A stretch of 64,000 nt of DNA from Prinsepia uniflora (lineage: Eukaryota > Streptophyta > Magnoliopsida > Rosales > Rosaceae). Of this stretch, positions 28,301-40,914 are shown piece by piece. The stretch is taken from assembly GCA_032719365.1 (NCBI GenBank), contig CM064864.1, positions 4,758,183 to 4,822,182 on the forward strand, written 5' to 3'. Under the pieces are notes generated by a model that saw only the letters and a list, made by a program, of their open reading frames with translations, was not told the DNA's origin and made no database searches. The position numbers and the translations under genes are program-made. The stretch's first letter is position 1; every line of letters begins with the position of its first letter.

Positions 28301-28432
28301 CGGGACATTGTGTTTATTACTCCTGCGTCTGACTGGGTTTGAGTGCGTTTTACTTGAGTGTTGTGTCGGGGAGTCAGACGGGAGCGGGATTTACCTCGGG
28401 TTTCGGGGTGAAACCGGGGTGGGTCCTGACAT
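25324..28432 (+). mobile_element. Solo LTR, plus strand
   Basis: This 3.11 kb stretch begins TGTAACAACCCGTCCC and ends gggtcctgaca. The flanks are tttag at 25319-25323 and 28433-28437, an exact 5 bp TSD, with no primer-binding site following. It is homologous along its length to 13102-16158, including the GTTTAAAGACTCGG array (27650-27860) and the 'gaggcagagtc(c/t)gaggcatagaagtgacg' block near the 3' end. Confidence 0.92.
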
Positions 28433-28437
28433 TTAGA

Positions 28438-30490
28438 ACTTGTTATAGAGGTGATTTTTCTTAGTTCTAATACCGTAGATCTCTTCCTAAACTTGGGTAG
28501 GTATGATTAGAGGTTTGAATGAGGAAAATGGACGTGGGAAGTGAATTCTGGAATCGGGTCATTGTTGCCAGGTCGGGCGACCCAAAAACTAGGGAACCAA
28601 GTTGAACTGAGGTTGACAATGAAGAACAGTGTAGCGCGTGCATCCCACGCAGTGTGAGGGTATAGGGCGCATAGGGGTGCATGCTAGCCCATCTCGAAAT
28701 GTAGTTAACAAGATTTTTGAAGTATTTGTTGTTACGAATCTATCAGTACATTTCATTGTTTAAAAGTTAATTTCATGATGTCGTTGACATAGAATTCCTG
28801 TTGAAACAGAATTCGTCTGTACTCGCAAAAGTCTTCTTGATCCTAGCAAACAACAAACAGTAAGTTATCGTTTGCTCTGATCGAATCTTTGAAGGATTGT
28901 TCAACCAAGAACACTCAAATGCTTAAGTCAGATTTGAGAGAGAAATCACAAGAGCTTAAGTAGCGTTGAATCGAATTACTTTAAAAGTGAAATGATTTTC
29001 TCTATTTATAGAGAATCTTTGGGAATCGCAGAACTTTCTGATTAGTCAATTGATTTCGTCATTAATAAATAATTACTCATTATTAATAATGATGACAATT
29101 AATTTTCGGGAAGAATATTAATATTATTGGGGTTTTAAATCGGCTCTCAATGAAAGCACTAGTTGTTGATGCAGAAATCGTACGGACTCGTAGAATTCTT
29201 TCTTGATCCCTACACACAATAACGCAAAATAAAATGGGGTTAAGGTTGAAGTCTGGGGGGTGGTTCAACCATAAATGCTCTGATGCTTAAGTCAGATCTT
29301 AAGAGAGAATAAACTGACAGGGTGTTTGTAAGAGTTTTTAATTATCCCCGGAAATGAAGAGAGGCCTTATATTTATAATAAGGTCATGAGGGTCTGATTG
29401 GTCGAAAGAGAAAATATTAAATAAATGATTTTACTAAGTTAAATCACTTATTATTAATTGTATAAAAAATAATAAATAACTCGCATAGAAGTTATTTATT
29501 GTTTGAATTAATTCGACTATTTAATATATTTAACTGATAAATATATTAAATTAATATATAAACCGTAAGATGTCGTTGTCGACTATAACAGGGATTCCAC
29601 ATTTCAAAATTATAAACCATGTGATAATTCCATAATATTCAAATAATGTTTGAATGTATGAATCCATAAAACTCTCCTTAAATGACAAAAGAAAAAGAAA
29701 TGATGGGTTGTGAGCAGACATGCTCCCGAAAATAGTATTTTTTTTTTTCAGTTTAGAGAAAAATGTTTTTTTTTTTTTAAATTTAGGGGAAAATGTTAGA
29801 ATAAGAAAAATGTGGTCTTTGATTGTGAAGTACTGTAGAGACAGAGACAACTGGGGATGGGGGCGAAGGTGGGTGGGCTCACTCATTTCTATCTTTGAAT
29901 CATTCTGATGTTTATAATATTATGCGTTGGCAGCGTTGTGCGTCGTGGCCGCTTCCACATTACTTGTCCACATTTACAATTACAACATTCCAATCCTTCA
30001 TGTAAATGAAGGTCAGACGCCCTTCTTCCCTTTCTTCTTGTACAAGATAATTCAATCGTATCACTTCTCTTTCCTTATAATACAAGGAAATTCAAGTTGA
30101 AAGCGTCGTCTTCTGAAAGTGAGAACCAGAAAATGCCTATTTAAACAGTCTATGCATTTCTGACCCAAAAAAAAAAAAAAGGAACAGTCTATGCATTTCT
30201 GAAAGCACATGGGGTATTTGACAATTTTAATAAATTGTACGTCTCCCTTTTTTATTTAACAAAAAATTATATATTATTACCATCGCAACTTAGAGTATCT
30301 CCTTTTTATTTAACAAAAAAGGATAGCTCAAGATTGACCAATTTCAATGTTGCAAAAGACGATTTTGTTTACATCTTTAGTTTGAACGTTAAATAACCAA
30401 GGGGCTCAAGGTCTTCCCATCTCAAATGACGTTTAGAATGTTTACTAAAAACAGCAACTTCGTGAGCTGCAACATTATGTTTCCGAGAGG
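28438..30490. other. Intergenic DNA with weak repeat traces, no gene
   Basis: 28440-28720 looks like degraded plus-strand LTR (a 'cagtgtagcgcgtg...cacgcagtgtgag' block). Two diverged similar stretches (about 28800-29060 and 29160-29420) share 'cttgatcc', 'gcttaagtcagat.t' and a following TATA-rich AT patch. They may be fragments of an unidentified LTR. 30130-30210 has a short duplication of 'acagtctatgcatttctga'. No frame looks coding. Confidence 0.45.
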
Positions 30491-31337
30491 TATATTGAAA
30501 TTATTAAATGTAATGAATTCAGTTGCATACATACATCATGCACTCACACAAATTCAGTTGCACAAGGATGCTATGACATCACTTGAACCTGTTACAACAT
30601 GACACCTAGAACTCTAGTTTCTAGCTTCTTGCTGCACAAGCAAGGCACAAACACTGAGCACACTCCATTCTATTATGCACACTTAGCTTCTTTCCCTTCT
30701 GACTTGTAGTTCTGTTTAGGCTATTAGCTGGCAGGTTAGTCAACAACACTCCCCTCTAAGCTGGAAGCCCGTTTTATCCCTAGGAATAGTCTTAGGCGTC
30801 CAAGTCTGTCCTTAGGCAGTTCCTTGGTCAGTTAGCATCCGACAATACAACTTGGGCTAACAAGCCTGCCAATACAACTTCGGCTAACAAGCACTCTCAG
30901 GTGCATGACTAGACTTCAACCACTGATCCAAGTAAGTGATAATCCCTACCACTAATATGTGAATGAATGAATGTGAGTTGTCGATATCAGCAAATGATAT
31001 CCTATAATCCAAGGGCCGACAAGATGTCAGCAACTGATGCAAGAAAGTGATTAATCTTGTAACTAATGCTAGTAGGTAAATATCCTACAATACAAGATCT
31101 GACATGCACCATGTATACTTGCATGGGCGATTATCCTTAGCATAAGAGCCGGAGAAAAGTTTGGCATTGCTTGTTAGTGAATCCTCCCAAAAAAAAAAAA
31201 AAAGAAGAAACAATTGAAAGAAAAATGCCTTGTGGACTGCCACGAGCAAAACAGGCTATTGATGAAACTAAAACAATGAAACAAGTTGCATAAAACAGGT
31301 GGTGTTTCCCTTAAGGTCTTTTTCTTGCTTCATACTT
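30491..31337. other. Intergenic DNA downstream of the YTH gene
   Basis: No coding frame is recognised. 30720-30900 contains 'caacactcccctctaagctggaagcccg', a wording often met in plant copia-type elements, and a short tandem 'caatacaactt(c/g)ggctaacaagc'. The assignment is too weak to name an element. Confidence 0.4.
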
Positions 31338-31343
31338 TTTATT
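31338..31343 (-). terminator. Candidate poly(A) signal of the YTH gene
   Basis: AATAAA on the minus strand about 330 bases after the stop codon at 31676. Plant poly(A) signals are degenerate, so this is only a plausible site. Confidence 0.35.
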
Positions 31344-31675
31344 AAACTGCCTGCAAAGATGGGCAACTTTACAAAGGCAAAAACATGATCCAATATCTTC
31401 AAAGAAAACTACACTCTCACTCAAGATGCAAGTCTTATGAAACTAATGACTACAAGTAGCACCCAGGACGCATATGATACATGAAGCCTGCCATCAGCTT
31501 CGTCAAACTGGTAAAAACTAAACCCCTTTTTTCTTTTTTCCATTCGGATACTGACTGATGCACTCCTTATGAATACCGAGAGACATCAGCAACCTAATCA
31601 CAAGTTAATCAAAAACTGAAAGTAGTATTGAAGTCTGCGTTGCATACACACCGAGAAAGCATTGATGATGTCTTC

Positions 31676-34600
31676 CTAGCTGGTTTGAGCAGAAGATACG
31701 GATGCTGGAATCACTTCGTCAATTTTTACCTTAGTGCCAAACGAGCCATTGGTAGCAGGACTAGCTCTTTCGGGAAGAGTAGCTTCTTTAGTACCTTCAT
31801 CCAAGCGGACAACTTGAGCAAAACTCTTCGACATGTGCTTAATGAAATCACTGTGTATTTGAACGGTGTTCTTGTGCTCATTTTCTCCCACTACACCCAC
31901 AGCAATCAGGCTGGCTTGCTGTCTGGCCTTTCGTTCTTGCATTGCATTCTGCCGGTCTTCATAAAAATCAAAATCATCTAGGATCGACATATCAGTTTCA
32001 TAATTCTTGAAGATATTCAACATCTCAATTCCCTGCTCCAATTTAACCTGCAGAAAACCAGGGTTGTAAGAAAAAAGACTAGAGGCTCCAAGAAACCTGT
32101 ACGCTTAGAGACTGATAATCTACAAATTCATTTTTTTGGTCTTCACAAATTCTTACCTCTTGAGTATCTCGACTGTTAGTTACAGGCTTGTTGTCATTAT
32201 TTTCCAGAATGATGTGACGGAACTGACTATTGGGGATGTCTTTAATCATATGCCATTTTACAGGGAACTGCCCACTCCATTTGTCTTGCTGCCAGTAATC
32301 CAGATTCTTGTCAAAATCAACCGGTCCAACCATTTCAGCCACCCCACAGAATTGAGCACTGGCATTCACCTGAGATTTACCAAGCATAAGCATTCAAGGC
32401 AAAACCATGCAGCAAGAGAGAAATAGAAGTAATGAAAATAAGTAACGGAAAAGAAAAAGGAAAAATCATATAGCATATATTATTAGAGATAGTGGAAATC
32501 ATATCTATTACTCATCCTCTGAAGATATATTCACTAACAAGATCGTATATTTACCGAAAAGAAGAGAAATATTGGGCAACTATCATGCTTCTCCTTTGCT
32601 TCACGATATGCAGCATCTAACTTTCTGTTCCCATTTGGCGTGCTGGCCCACACACCATATTTGATACTCTTGTGAACATTATCCTCACTGTAAGATTTGA
32701 TAACGAAGAACTTAGCATCTTTGTACTCCGTTACAAAATCTGGCCGGTTGTATGACCCATCATGGACCTTGGTTATAGCGGCGTTATGTTTGGTGTTCTC
32801 CGCAGAGCTATCAACCATGATTTGACTCTTTGGCTTTGAGGCCCTTGGTCCTCGGTTCTGCTCACAAAGAATATCAAGGGGGGCATTGCAACTACATATA
32901 GGACCACCGCCCCTCACATGTCGCTTGCCATTTTCTAATGATAAAAATCCCCGACTATTAGCTCCGAAACTAGAAAACGATGCATTTCCAAGGCTAGAGC
33001 CCTGATTATACCCACTGGGCATGTAGCCTCTGCTGTAGGAGTGTGAACCAGATCCAAAACCATACAGTGACCTTTGTTGTTGAGAAGCCTGAAAACAATA
33101 CGGATCAATCCGCCTTAACAGTAAAATCCATGAGTCTAATAAATTCAGCAAGTTTTAGATGACGATGATAGTGGCAATCAACTCACATCACCGTCATTAA
33201 TAGGATACCATCATTTATGAAAGAGAAGCAAAAGTTGCATCACACCAAAGATAAAAGACGAACGTGGTAAGGGTTACACTTGAGCTCCAATTGCTGTAGA
33301 AACCCATAGTTATTCAAAACCAGCAACCCCTCACTATAGATCCTAAGCCAGATCAATAAATTATACCCCATTCTTCAATTTTTAGATAGGAATTAATTTA
33401 TGATAAGTTTTGAGCTAAATTTATCTTTTCCATTTGAATTCTTGGGAGGAAGCCTTATACCACACTTCACTAAGAACAAACTGTCCAGAGGTTTAAGACA
33501 AAGATATGTTTGAAGTCTGTATAGTAGACTAAACTATCATGGTTAATCACATATTGAGCCATGTCAGTCTTGATCAGGCTATGTTCCTAGCTAGCTATGC
33601 ATGCAATCCTAATACAATCATTAGATCCTGCATCCTATCGAAATTCTAACACAATATCCCTCGATAACTTCCTATGCCCCTAGACGGGCATGACAGACGT
33701 TGAATATGTTAATTTATGCTCCCTGGGTTTTCTAACTGAAAAGCACTTGATCCAATATTCTGGTTTGCTTTCTAGGTAAGCAGGCACAAGGATACAATCA
33801 AATTCCATCATGTGACACAAAATCCCGTATGCAATGACAGAATGCAAATAATAACTTTAAAAGTACCTAAGATAAAATTTATTCCCAGAGTAATACTCAA
33901 ATTCTAGCTTCCTCGAAGCTTTAATAGGAAAAAAAGAAACCAGAATCATATCCAAAAACATTGTTGCAAGAAGAATGAAGATGAAAAAAATGAAAAATTA
34001 GATATCAACAAACGTCATGAGAAGATATGCAAAGGTAAAAGAACAAACCATTCCAGCATTCTGCCCAAATGATCCAAGTGCGCCTATTGGCTGTGGAGAT
34101 ACTGATGGCGATAAGGGATTGAAAGACCTGTGTCTGTCTGAGGGTTTTGACCAGTCTGACGACCAAAGTCCTCCAGATCTCAATCCGTCAAATCCCTGCT
34201 GCACATCATGAAAACCATGGCTACCAGGATTTCCAGGAAAATTGCCTCTACCATAAGTTCCCAGAGGAGGATGATAACCCGGCCTTGGTCCAAAAAGCAT
34301 ACTGTCACCTTGTTGGTCCAAACTAACTAAGGTGGTGAGCTCTGGTTGTGATACTGTAGTTGGTGAAGTAATATACGGCATGCTATGAGGACCAAGTTGC
34401 TGAAAATAAGGTTGACCAGAAAATGGAAATTGCTGGGGGGGATATAATTGTGCATCTCCACCTATGGACGGCATAGGTGTTGTGACCGGAGAGTAAGGCC
34501 CATAGGGCATTTGAGGATTGTAACCATATCCAGAATGAAAGACTAGAGAAGGATTCTCATTGTAGACACCCTAATCAAGATTAAAAATGAAAGAAAATCA

Positions 34601-37600
34601 CAATAAACCAGAGACAAAGAAACGTTATATATGAATGAAAGAAGGGAAAATATACTCACGGGAGAGTTAATCTCCAATCCTTCAGCGCTAAGGTATGAAG
34701 GATACTCGTCCCACTCACCGGTTCCATTTTCATAACCTACATCGTAGATGATAAGATTGCATCTATAACCTCCTATTAAGGGAAAGTAAGATAAAATACA
34801 ACCAAGAGAACTTTAATAACGATCCTTCCCCTTATACCACATATTTTAAAAGATATCCTCGCCTGTCTAAAACCTGAGTTAAAATAGTCATTTATGGCAT
34901 TAGGAATTTATATTCCATCAACGCCAATAAATGTAAACCATTTTTTTATTGGAATACTGTACACAGAAAATGGAGAAAATAACTCCTTCCTGATGGAGCT
35001 GAACCACTGTATGTTGAGAAGGCCAACAAACAGTGAAGTGTACATTCAGACTAGGTCCAGCTATGAATGTGGCCCATTTCTATGGTTGCACATCCAGACC
35101 CCGAGGATTGAAAGACTAACCTCTATAGTAGAAGGTCTGGGGCTGAGGTGCATAGACATTAGGTGGGATAACATTGTGATCTCCACCTGAACCAAAAGGA
35201 TCCAATTGACCTGCTGCCTCCCTTTGATGACCTATTGTGTCAGCATCCGGAGAAGGATTAGAAGAAACTGACCTCTCATTTTTTCCTACATGGGGCTGAT
35301 GAAAGATAAATAAACGAAACTTGTCATGCACAAGAGGATTAAAGAGAAAAAAAAAAATTAAATTACATAAAAATTGCAATGGATCAGAAGAGCTATTGGA
35401 CTCACAACTACCTGCTCCTTCATGTTGTCTGGTTCAGCAGGTTTCTCTTCTGCATTCATTATCAGTATGCTCAGTGACTTAGTAGAGTCTTAGAAACACA
35501 GGCAATACAAATTATTGACCAACCAAAGCAAAATTCGGGGATATGAAAACTTGAAGCTATGAATCTGTGCGCACATATCCACGCGTGCACACCTATGCAC
35601 ACATGATAATAGAAGTACATGAATATCTTTCATACTCATGCCTGCTACATTAATAGGTTCATTATTTAGGGATAGAAATACAAACTTCGAGCTAGCCACT
35701 AGTTACAAAGCTCTGTGCAAAAAAAAAAAAAAAGGGGGTTTGATAGATATAAAGGCCTCCACTTCAGGAGAGCTGCCCTAACCTCTCAAACAGTAAACAA
35801 AGATATTCATGGAACAGGAATCGCACAGATACGCAATATCGAAAAAGCTTCTATTAATAACCTGAAAGTGCAGAAAGAAATGAAGTAAAATTTTACAAGG
35901 AAAAATAACTGAAAAAAAAAAAGACTTAAGTCTTGGCTTCGAAGGCCTTCTTTTCTGTCTTAATTATTTCATTCAATAAAGCTTATCTCAAGCTAGTCAG
36001 ATATTTACTTTTCATTTCATCAACCTCCTACTACTCGGGGACAACATCTTTCCTTATTAATCTGCCTCTCTCCAGTCCCTAGTAAACCCGACCATGACCA
36101 TAACATATGACTACAATAACCGGAAACAGAGACACACATTAGCATTGGAGAATCCTAATGTTCTATCACCAATATAATTCTAGCTCATCTGGATCGTTGG
36201 CATTGTGTGCATTAATATCGAAGACTGCAAGTAACTTCATATGTGACATACTGATTGCCAATCACTCACTGGAGTACACTTATTTTTGACCGAACTATTA
36301 AAAACGAATGTCGAATTGAATTCTGTAAACCAAACCAGGATCATCAACACTGCATATTCACTATATGAATGCACAGATATTAATAGAAAGTATTCGCACT
36401 AAAATATGACTGATGCGGAATGGTCAAGGACAATTTAGTCTTTAGGGTTTTAGTATTTTCTGTTTTATGTTTTAATAAGGAATATACATGTTTCCATGTT
36501 CTATTAGGATTAGTTTACTTGTTTTCTGTTTTAATTAGGAGTAGGCATGTTCTCATGTTCTACTAGGATTAGGATATTCTTTCTAATTTCAGTTTAATTA
36601 GGGTTTCTAGTTGTTTAATTCCCTATAAATACCCCATTGTAATTCAATGGAAGAGAGATGAGTTTATAAATAAGGTTTGAGAATATTTTCTTGCGAAAAG
36701 GATTATTTTGGGTGCGAAGCCCCTGGAGCGATTCTTATATTTGTTTTCTTAAAGTTTTCTTCCGCTAGTTTGCTAAATTGTAGGCTTCAGATCTGTTCTA
36801 CGTCAAATTTGGTATCGGAGCAGATTCTTTCTCCTCAGGGCACCATTGTATGTCCACAATTCACAGCGAGTGGACTACCCATCAAATATGGATGCTGGAC
36901 GAACGACACAAATCCTAGAGAAACTATCCAAGGATGTTGCTGAAATTCGCACCACACTACAAGAACACACCATCCTATTGCGAGAGCACTCCATCGCCTT
37001 GGGAAGTCGCTAAAACAGAGACCGTGCCACGGGAAGAGAAGGCAAGAATTTATGCCAACTAGATGCTAAAAAAAGGTTATGATGCCAAGGTCAGTTGATA
37101 TGATTAACGAGTTTTTGGCTGAATGGAGAGGTAGACAAAAAGAAAAATTTCAAGAAAAAACAACCTTGGAAAATCAGGTTGCACAGCCAACTGAACAAAA
37201 ATCAATGCCAGCCCTAGTTCAACCAATAATAGAGGAAATATCAATTCAATTGGGTAAGCAATAGCCAACGGTGATTGATTCAATGCCTATTTGTGCACCA
37301 ATTCTGCCAGTGGTTGCTGTTCCTTCTATTCAGGAACCAAGCAATATCATTCTTCAGATTCCTCTTATGACCCATCAACTTAAATTCAAGAAAAGGGACA
37401 TGCACCTTTCAAGAACAGAGGCATTCATGAGGAGCTCTAAGTCTCTATAGAGAGCTGGGCAAAGTGTACGTATAAAAAGTGGAGGACATAAGCTGCAAGA
37501 GCATGAACAAATTGGGAAAACACAGAGGAGAAATCTGACTTTGCGGGCAGCAGCTAATGACAAGAATTATCCTTTTGATGTTGGTTAGCCACTGATGTCC

Positions 37601-38660
37601 AAGCTCCTTGCTTAACTTGCCAGAGTCAAGTTTTTCAACCAGGGGAGAATGATGCAGAATGGTCAAGGACAATTTAGTCTTTACGGTTTTAGAGTTTTAG
37701 TATTTTCTGTTTTATGTTTTAATAAGGAATAGACATATTTCCATGTTCTATTAGGATTAGTTTACTTGTTTTCTGTTTTAATTAGGAGTAGGCATGTTCC
37801 CATGTTCTACTAGGATTAGGATATTCTTTCTAATTTCAGTTTAATTAGGGTTTATAGTTGTTTAATTCCCTATAAATATCTCATTGTAATTCAATGGAAG
37901 AGAGATGAGTTTATGAATAAGGTTTGAGAATATTTTCCTGCGAACGGATTATTTTGGGTGCGAAGCCTCTGGAGTGATTCCAGATTATTTTGGTGTGAAA
38001 CCAAGTTTTGGTGTGTAGCCAATTTCAGGTGTGAAGCCACTGGAGTGATTACAGACCTATCTTTTAAGTTTTATGTTTGTCTTCTCAAAGTTTTCTTCCG
38101 CTAGTTTGCTAAATCGTAGGCTTCCGATCTGTCCTACGTCAATGACTAAGCTCGAAGTAACACCTTCATATGATCCAACATATCGTTAAGCAATGAGCTC
38201 AACATGAGATCGAAACACAAAAACCGAAAAAGAAACAATCAAAGCTACGGAATATTATCCTCTAACAATACCCACATACTAGATCTTCAATTCTAGTCAC
38301 TCCTCAGCCTGACTGCAACCCAGATCAGGACAGAACATAACCACCATAGATGCCAAAATTCAAACTACCAAAGCAGTAAATCCCCAAAAGATTCAAAAAA
38401 AAATGTTCAAGGATTTCACAAGAAAAGGCCAAAACTATTTTCAATTCATTGACTTGCCATAGAAATCACAACAAAACAAACAAAACCCGCCTGAGCAATA
38501 ATAATAAAAAAAACACCGACGATCAAAATTGAGGAAGCCCAATACGGGTGGAGGAGAGAAAAAGCAAAGAGAACAAAAAGGAAGGAAATTTATGAGATGG
38601 GTTTGATTGAATATACGTACCTGAGGTACGATCTGGACCCTGCGGTTGGTTTGCCGCCAT
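31676..38660 (-). CDS. ECT: YTH-domain m6A reader, ECT family (eight exons)
   Basis: Coding exons in reading order: 38660-38621, 35449-35412, 35295-35121, 34736-34660, 34570-34049, 33088-32555, 32369-32157, 32047-31676. Together they give 1971 nt, 656 residues plus stop, with GT-AG borders and matching phases. Residues about 27-400 are a low-complexity Tyr/Gly/Ser/Pro/Gln region (PPNVYAPQPQTFYYRGYENG, GVYNENPSLVFHSGYGYNPQ), typical of ECT proteins and linked to condensation. The YTH domain lies at about 410-550 (KFFVIKSYSEDNVHKSIKYG, then VNASAQFCGVAEMVGPVDFD). The cage residues are W431, W488 and W493, with the same 57- and 5-residue spacings as Arabidopsis ECT2. Family role: cytoplasmic reader of N6-methyladenosine in mRNA 3' UTRs, acting on mRNA fate and organ growth. 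Length is close to ECT2. The exon 1-2 join is inferred from phase alone. Which ECT paralogue it is cannot be settled. Confidence 0.93.
36411..36805 (+). repeat. 5' LTR of the TRIM-like element
   Basis: 395 bp, TGATGCGG...CTACGTCA. It contains 'ccctataaatacccc' near 36622, a TATA-like box on the plus strand, and so could start antisense transcription within the YTH intron. Confidence 0.88.
36888..37264 (+). pseudogene. Residual gag-like frames in the TRIM-like element
   Basis: A 41-residue frame at 36888-37013 begins MDAGRTTQILEKLSKDVAEI and is Leu/Glu/Lys-rich like the coiled N-terminus of many plant retroelement Gag proteins. After its stop, a second frame at 37079-37264 (MMPRSVDMINEFLAEWRGRQ) continues the charged helical character. 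Neither has a zinc knuckle or enzyme motif. The gag resemblance rests on composition and position after the primer-binding site. Confidence 0.4.
37650..38141 (+). repeat. 3' LTR of the TRIM-like element
   Basis: 492 bp. Same ends as the 5' LTR, plus an internal insertion of tandem 'ttttggtgtg(a/t)a(a/g)cca' repeats (about 37980-38060). Also 'ccctataaatatctc' near 37870. The difference between the LTRs is mainly this expansion, or its loss from the 5' copy. Confidence 0.88.
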
Positions 38661-38829
38661 GAAATCTCAAGCAAAGATCTTCAATTTTCAAAGAGAAACC
38701 ACGCACAAGAATCTAAGCAGAGGCAGAGTATCTACCTATATCAATATGTGTGTATATGTTACCCATCATCTCTCTCACTCTCCCCATATAACAAAAAAAA
38801 GAACAATTTTTTTTTATTAAGAGTTTATA

Positions 38830-38837
38830 TATTTATA
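38830..38837 (-). promoter_or_regulatory. Candidate TATA box of the YTH gene
   Basis: TATAAATA on the minus strand about 170 bases upstream of the start codon. The ATG at 38660-38658 has G at +4. The transcription start is not determined. Confidence 0.35.
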
Positions 38838-39580
38838 ACGTACTCCATATTTTGTCTTGCAGAAACAAGAAGCTTCTCGCTCTGTTGCCTTTTTTGTATC
38901 TCATAAAAGAAAGCTGTTAAATTTTTCATTTATAAATCGGTGCGAGTTTAATTTATTTATGGGTAAAATTAGAAACGAAAAGATGGGCCTGGAGTCTGGA
39001 GATCACGAAAATGGTAAAATGGCAGTGAATGGTAAATTGGCAGTGAATGACAAAAGAACAGTGGGTGCCCAGAAAGAGAAATTTGCACATGTACTGACGA
39101 CTGAGGGGACTCGGTCACTTTACTTCTCTCGGGGATTTGTTTGCTTAAAGTATAAACAAATGTATATATTAAAAGAATACTGAAAAAATAAAATATACTT
39201 GAAAATCACTTTCAATTAGTCACGCGGGGAGGTTTTAAGTAGAAGCGGTAATTTTTGATATAATTTGATAAACGATAAGAAATTTCTTTGAGTTAATATG
39301 CACAAGTCAAATTTTAAGATTATTTTTCAATTAATTTATTACGATATGTTTAATAAATAAGTGAATCTTATGTTAAATTTAACATGTTAACCGTTTAATG
39401 ATCTATAATCTGTTTAATAAATGTGGTAGTCACTAATTCATATATTTACCCATTTATATATGTATATCTATTAATCTTTTCCCATTTTAATTATTTGGCG
39501 ATAAATACAAAATATATTAATGTTATTTTGTAGTATACAAATTCATAAAATTAAAAGGCAAAATAGTTTAAATATATTAA

Positions 39581-39762
39581 GAGTAATATTATTTGGACAC
39601 ACTAAATAGAAATATTTAGTGACACGTTTGATGTGACAATTAATTAATGATGTTATTTTAATAGATTCAATCACTTGTTGCACCTACCTCACCGCTCATT
39701 GATTGCTAAATTAAGTGTGTAATTAAATGCAGTCGATTTAGTGTGTCCAAATAACATTACTC
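39581..39762. mobile_element. MITE with 27 bp terminal inverted repeats
   Basis: The left end, gagtaatattatttggacac and on to actaaat (39581-39607), pairs with the right end 39736-39762 with one mismatch seen. Total 182 bp, AT-rich, no coding capacity. The flanks (ttaa on the left, atag on the right) do not give a clear target duplication, so the superfamily is left open. Confidence 0.85.
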
Positions 39763-40914
39763 ATAGATTAAACATGTTCATATACGATCTGTTATTGAAT
39801 AGGTTACACCGATTACCTAGTTCATTAATAGGTCGACTTTGAATTGATCATCCTTAACAGTATTATTAAATGAGTCAACTGTTGATTGGTAATATTTGAA
39901 AAAACAAAATTCATAATACGACACGAACTCGATATAACCTCACTTATTACTAATCCTTATAAATTTATCGTTTTTTTTTTAAAGAATTTTTATGCTAAGG
40001 ATTGAATTTGGTCACTTTTGATTCTATCTTTTAAAACCATTATCAGCATTTCTCAAGGAAAAGAAAATTATAAATGACTAATTTATTTGAGTTTTGTGTC
40101 CGAGTATTTAACTTGTGCAACAATAATTTTGCGTAACCCAGCCGCCCATTGCTAACTAATAACTCAATTTGAAACAGAGAAAAAAATTATGATTCCGTTT
40201 GTATTTTTAAATTTGGTTCATTTTTAGTCTTTCAAATCAACCCCTTTGATGAATATTTTTTTATTTTTTTTATAAATGAATTTGGTTGATTCAGTATGTG
40301 ACAATTCTATAAATAATTTCTAATTTTGGTAAATCATTAGTGATATCATTTTAAAGTGATTTTCGCGCTTTATTTTTCTTTTTATGCACTCAATGAACAT
40401 ATAACGACTAAATAAAAGTGCCAAAATCACTTCCTTTTCTTAGACAACCCTCTTTGAACTTGTTTCCCTCTTTGTGCTTGACGCAACTGATGGAAAAAAA
40501 GGGGTAACTTTTATGGTGGTCTATGATTTTAAACTCTATGTTGTGGAAAAAGGTCAAACTTTTTTTTGTTTTTTGATAACAAAGAAATTGCAACCCGACA
40601 AATTAAAGAAACTTTCAAGCATTTCAACTAAAACACTACATTTTTTCCAATTAATATATTCAATGAAAATATTTACACTCAAAAAATTCATTAGGCCAAA
40701 ATTGATGGCTCGAAAGAATTAAAGGCCCAAATTAAAGAATAATCTAGCTCAAGCATCCACGTGGAACACGAAAAATAAGTAAAGAATGTGTGGTTTTGAT
40801 ATACGAAGAATGTGAAAGCATAGAAGAGATTTCCAACAGAATAATCGACATCGTGAAACCAGCTGAATACGCAACTTGACAACTTGATCGAGCCTCCTCA
40901 TCGTCTATAAAAAC

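Larger units (their letters stand above)
36411..38141 (+). mobile_element. TRIM-like short LTR retrotransposon in intron 1 of the YTH gene
   Basis: LTRs 36411-36805 (395 bp) and 37650-38141 (492 bp) both start TGATGC and end CTACGTCA. Flanks are atgac at 36406-36410 and 38142-38146, an exact 5 bp TSD. A primer-binding site TGGTATCGGAGC follows the first LTR at 36810, and a purine tract (aggggagaa) precedes the second. The interior is 844 bp with only short, broken frames. Its orientation is opposite to the host gene. The 3' LTR has about 95 extra bases (repeats of 'ggtgtgaagcca') absent from the 5' LTR. Total size 1.73 kb fits a terminal-repeat retrotransposon in miniature or a collapsed copy. 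Confidence 0.9.
38661..40290. other. AT-rich intergenic DNA upstream of the YTH gene
   Basis: Holds the presumed YTH promoter (38661 to about 39000) and a MITE (39581-39762). The 108-residue frame at 38857-39183 has no recognisable domain and includes a short repeated stretch (GKMAVNGKLAVND), so I do not call it a gene. Confidence 0.6.

Noticed and set aside
30720..30900. Possible copia-type remnant
   Set aside because: One suggestive phrase only; no LTR, primer-binding site or protein frame to support an element call.
31628..31981. 117-residue plus-strand frame
   Set aside because: Antisense shadow of the last exon of the YTH gene.
38857..39183. 108-residue frame upstream of the YTH gene
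   Set aside because: No recognisable domain, low-complexity repeat inside, no promoter or splice context.
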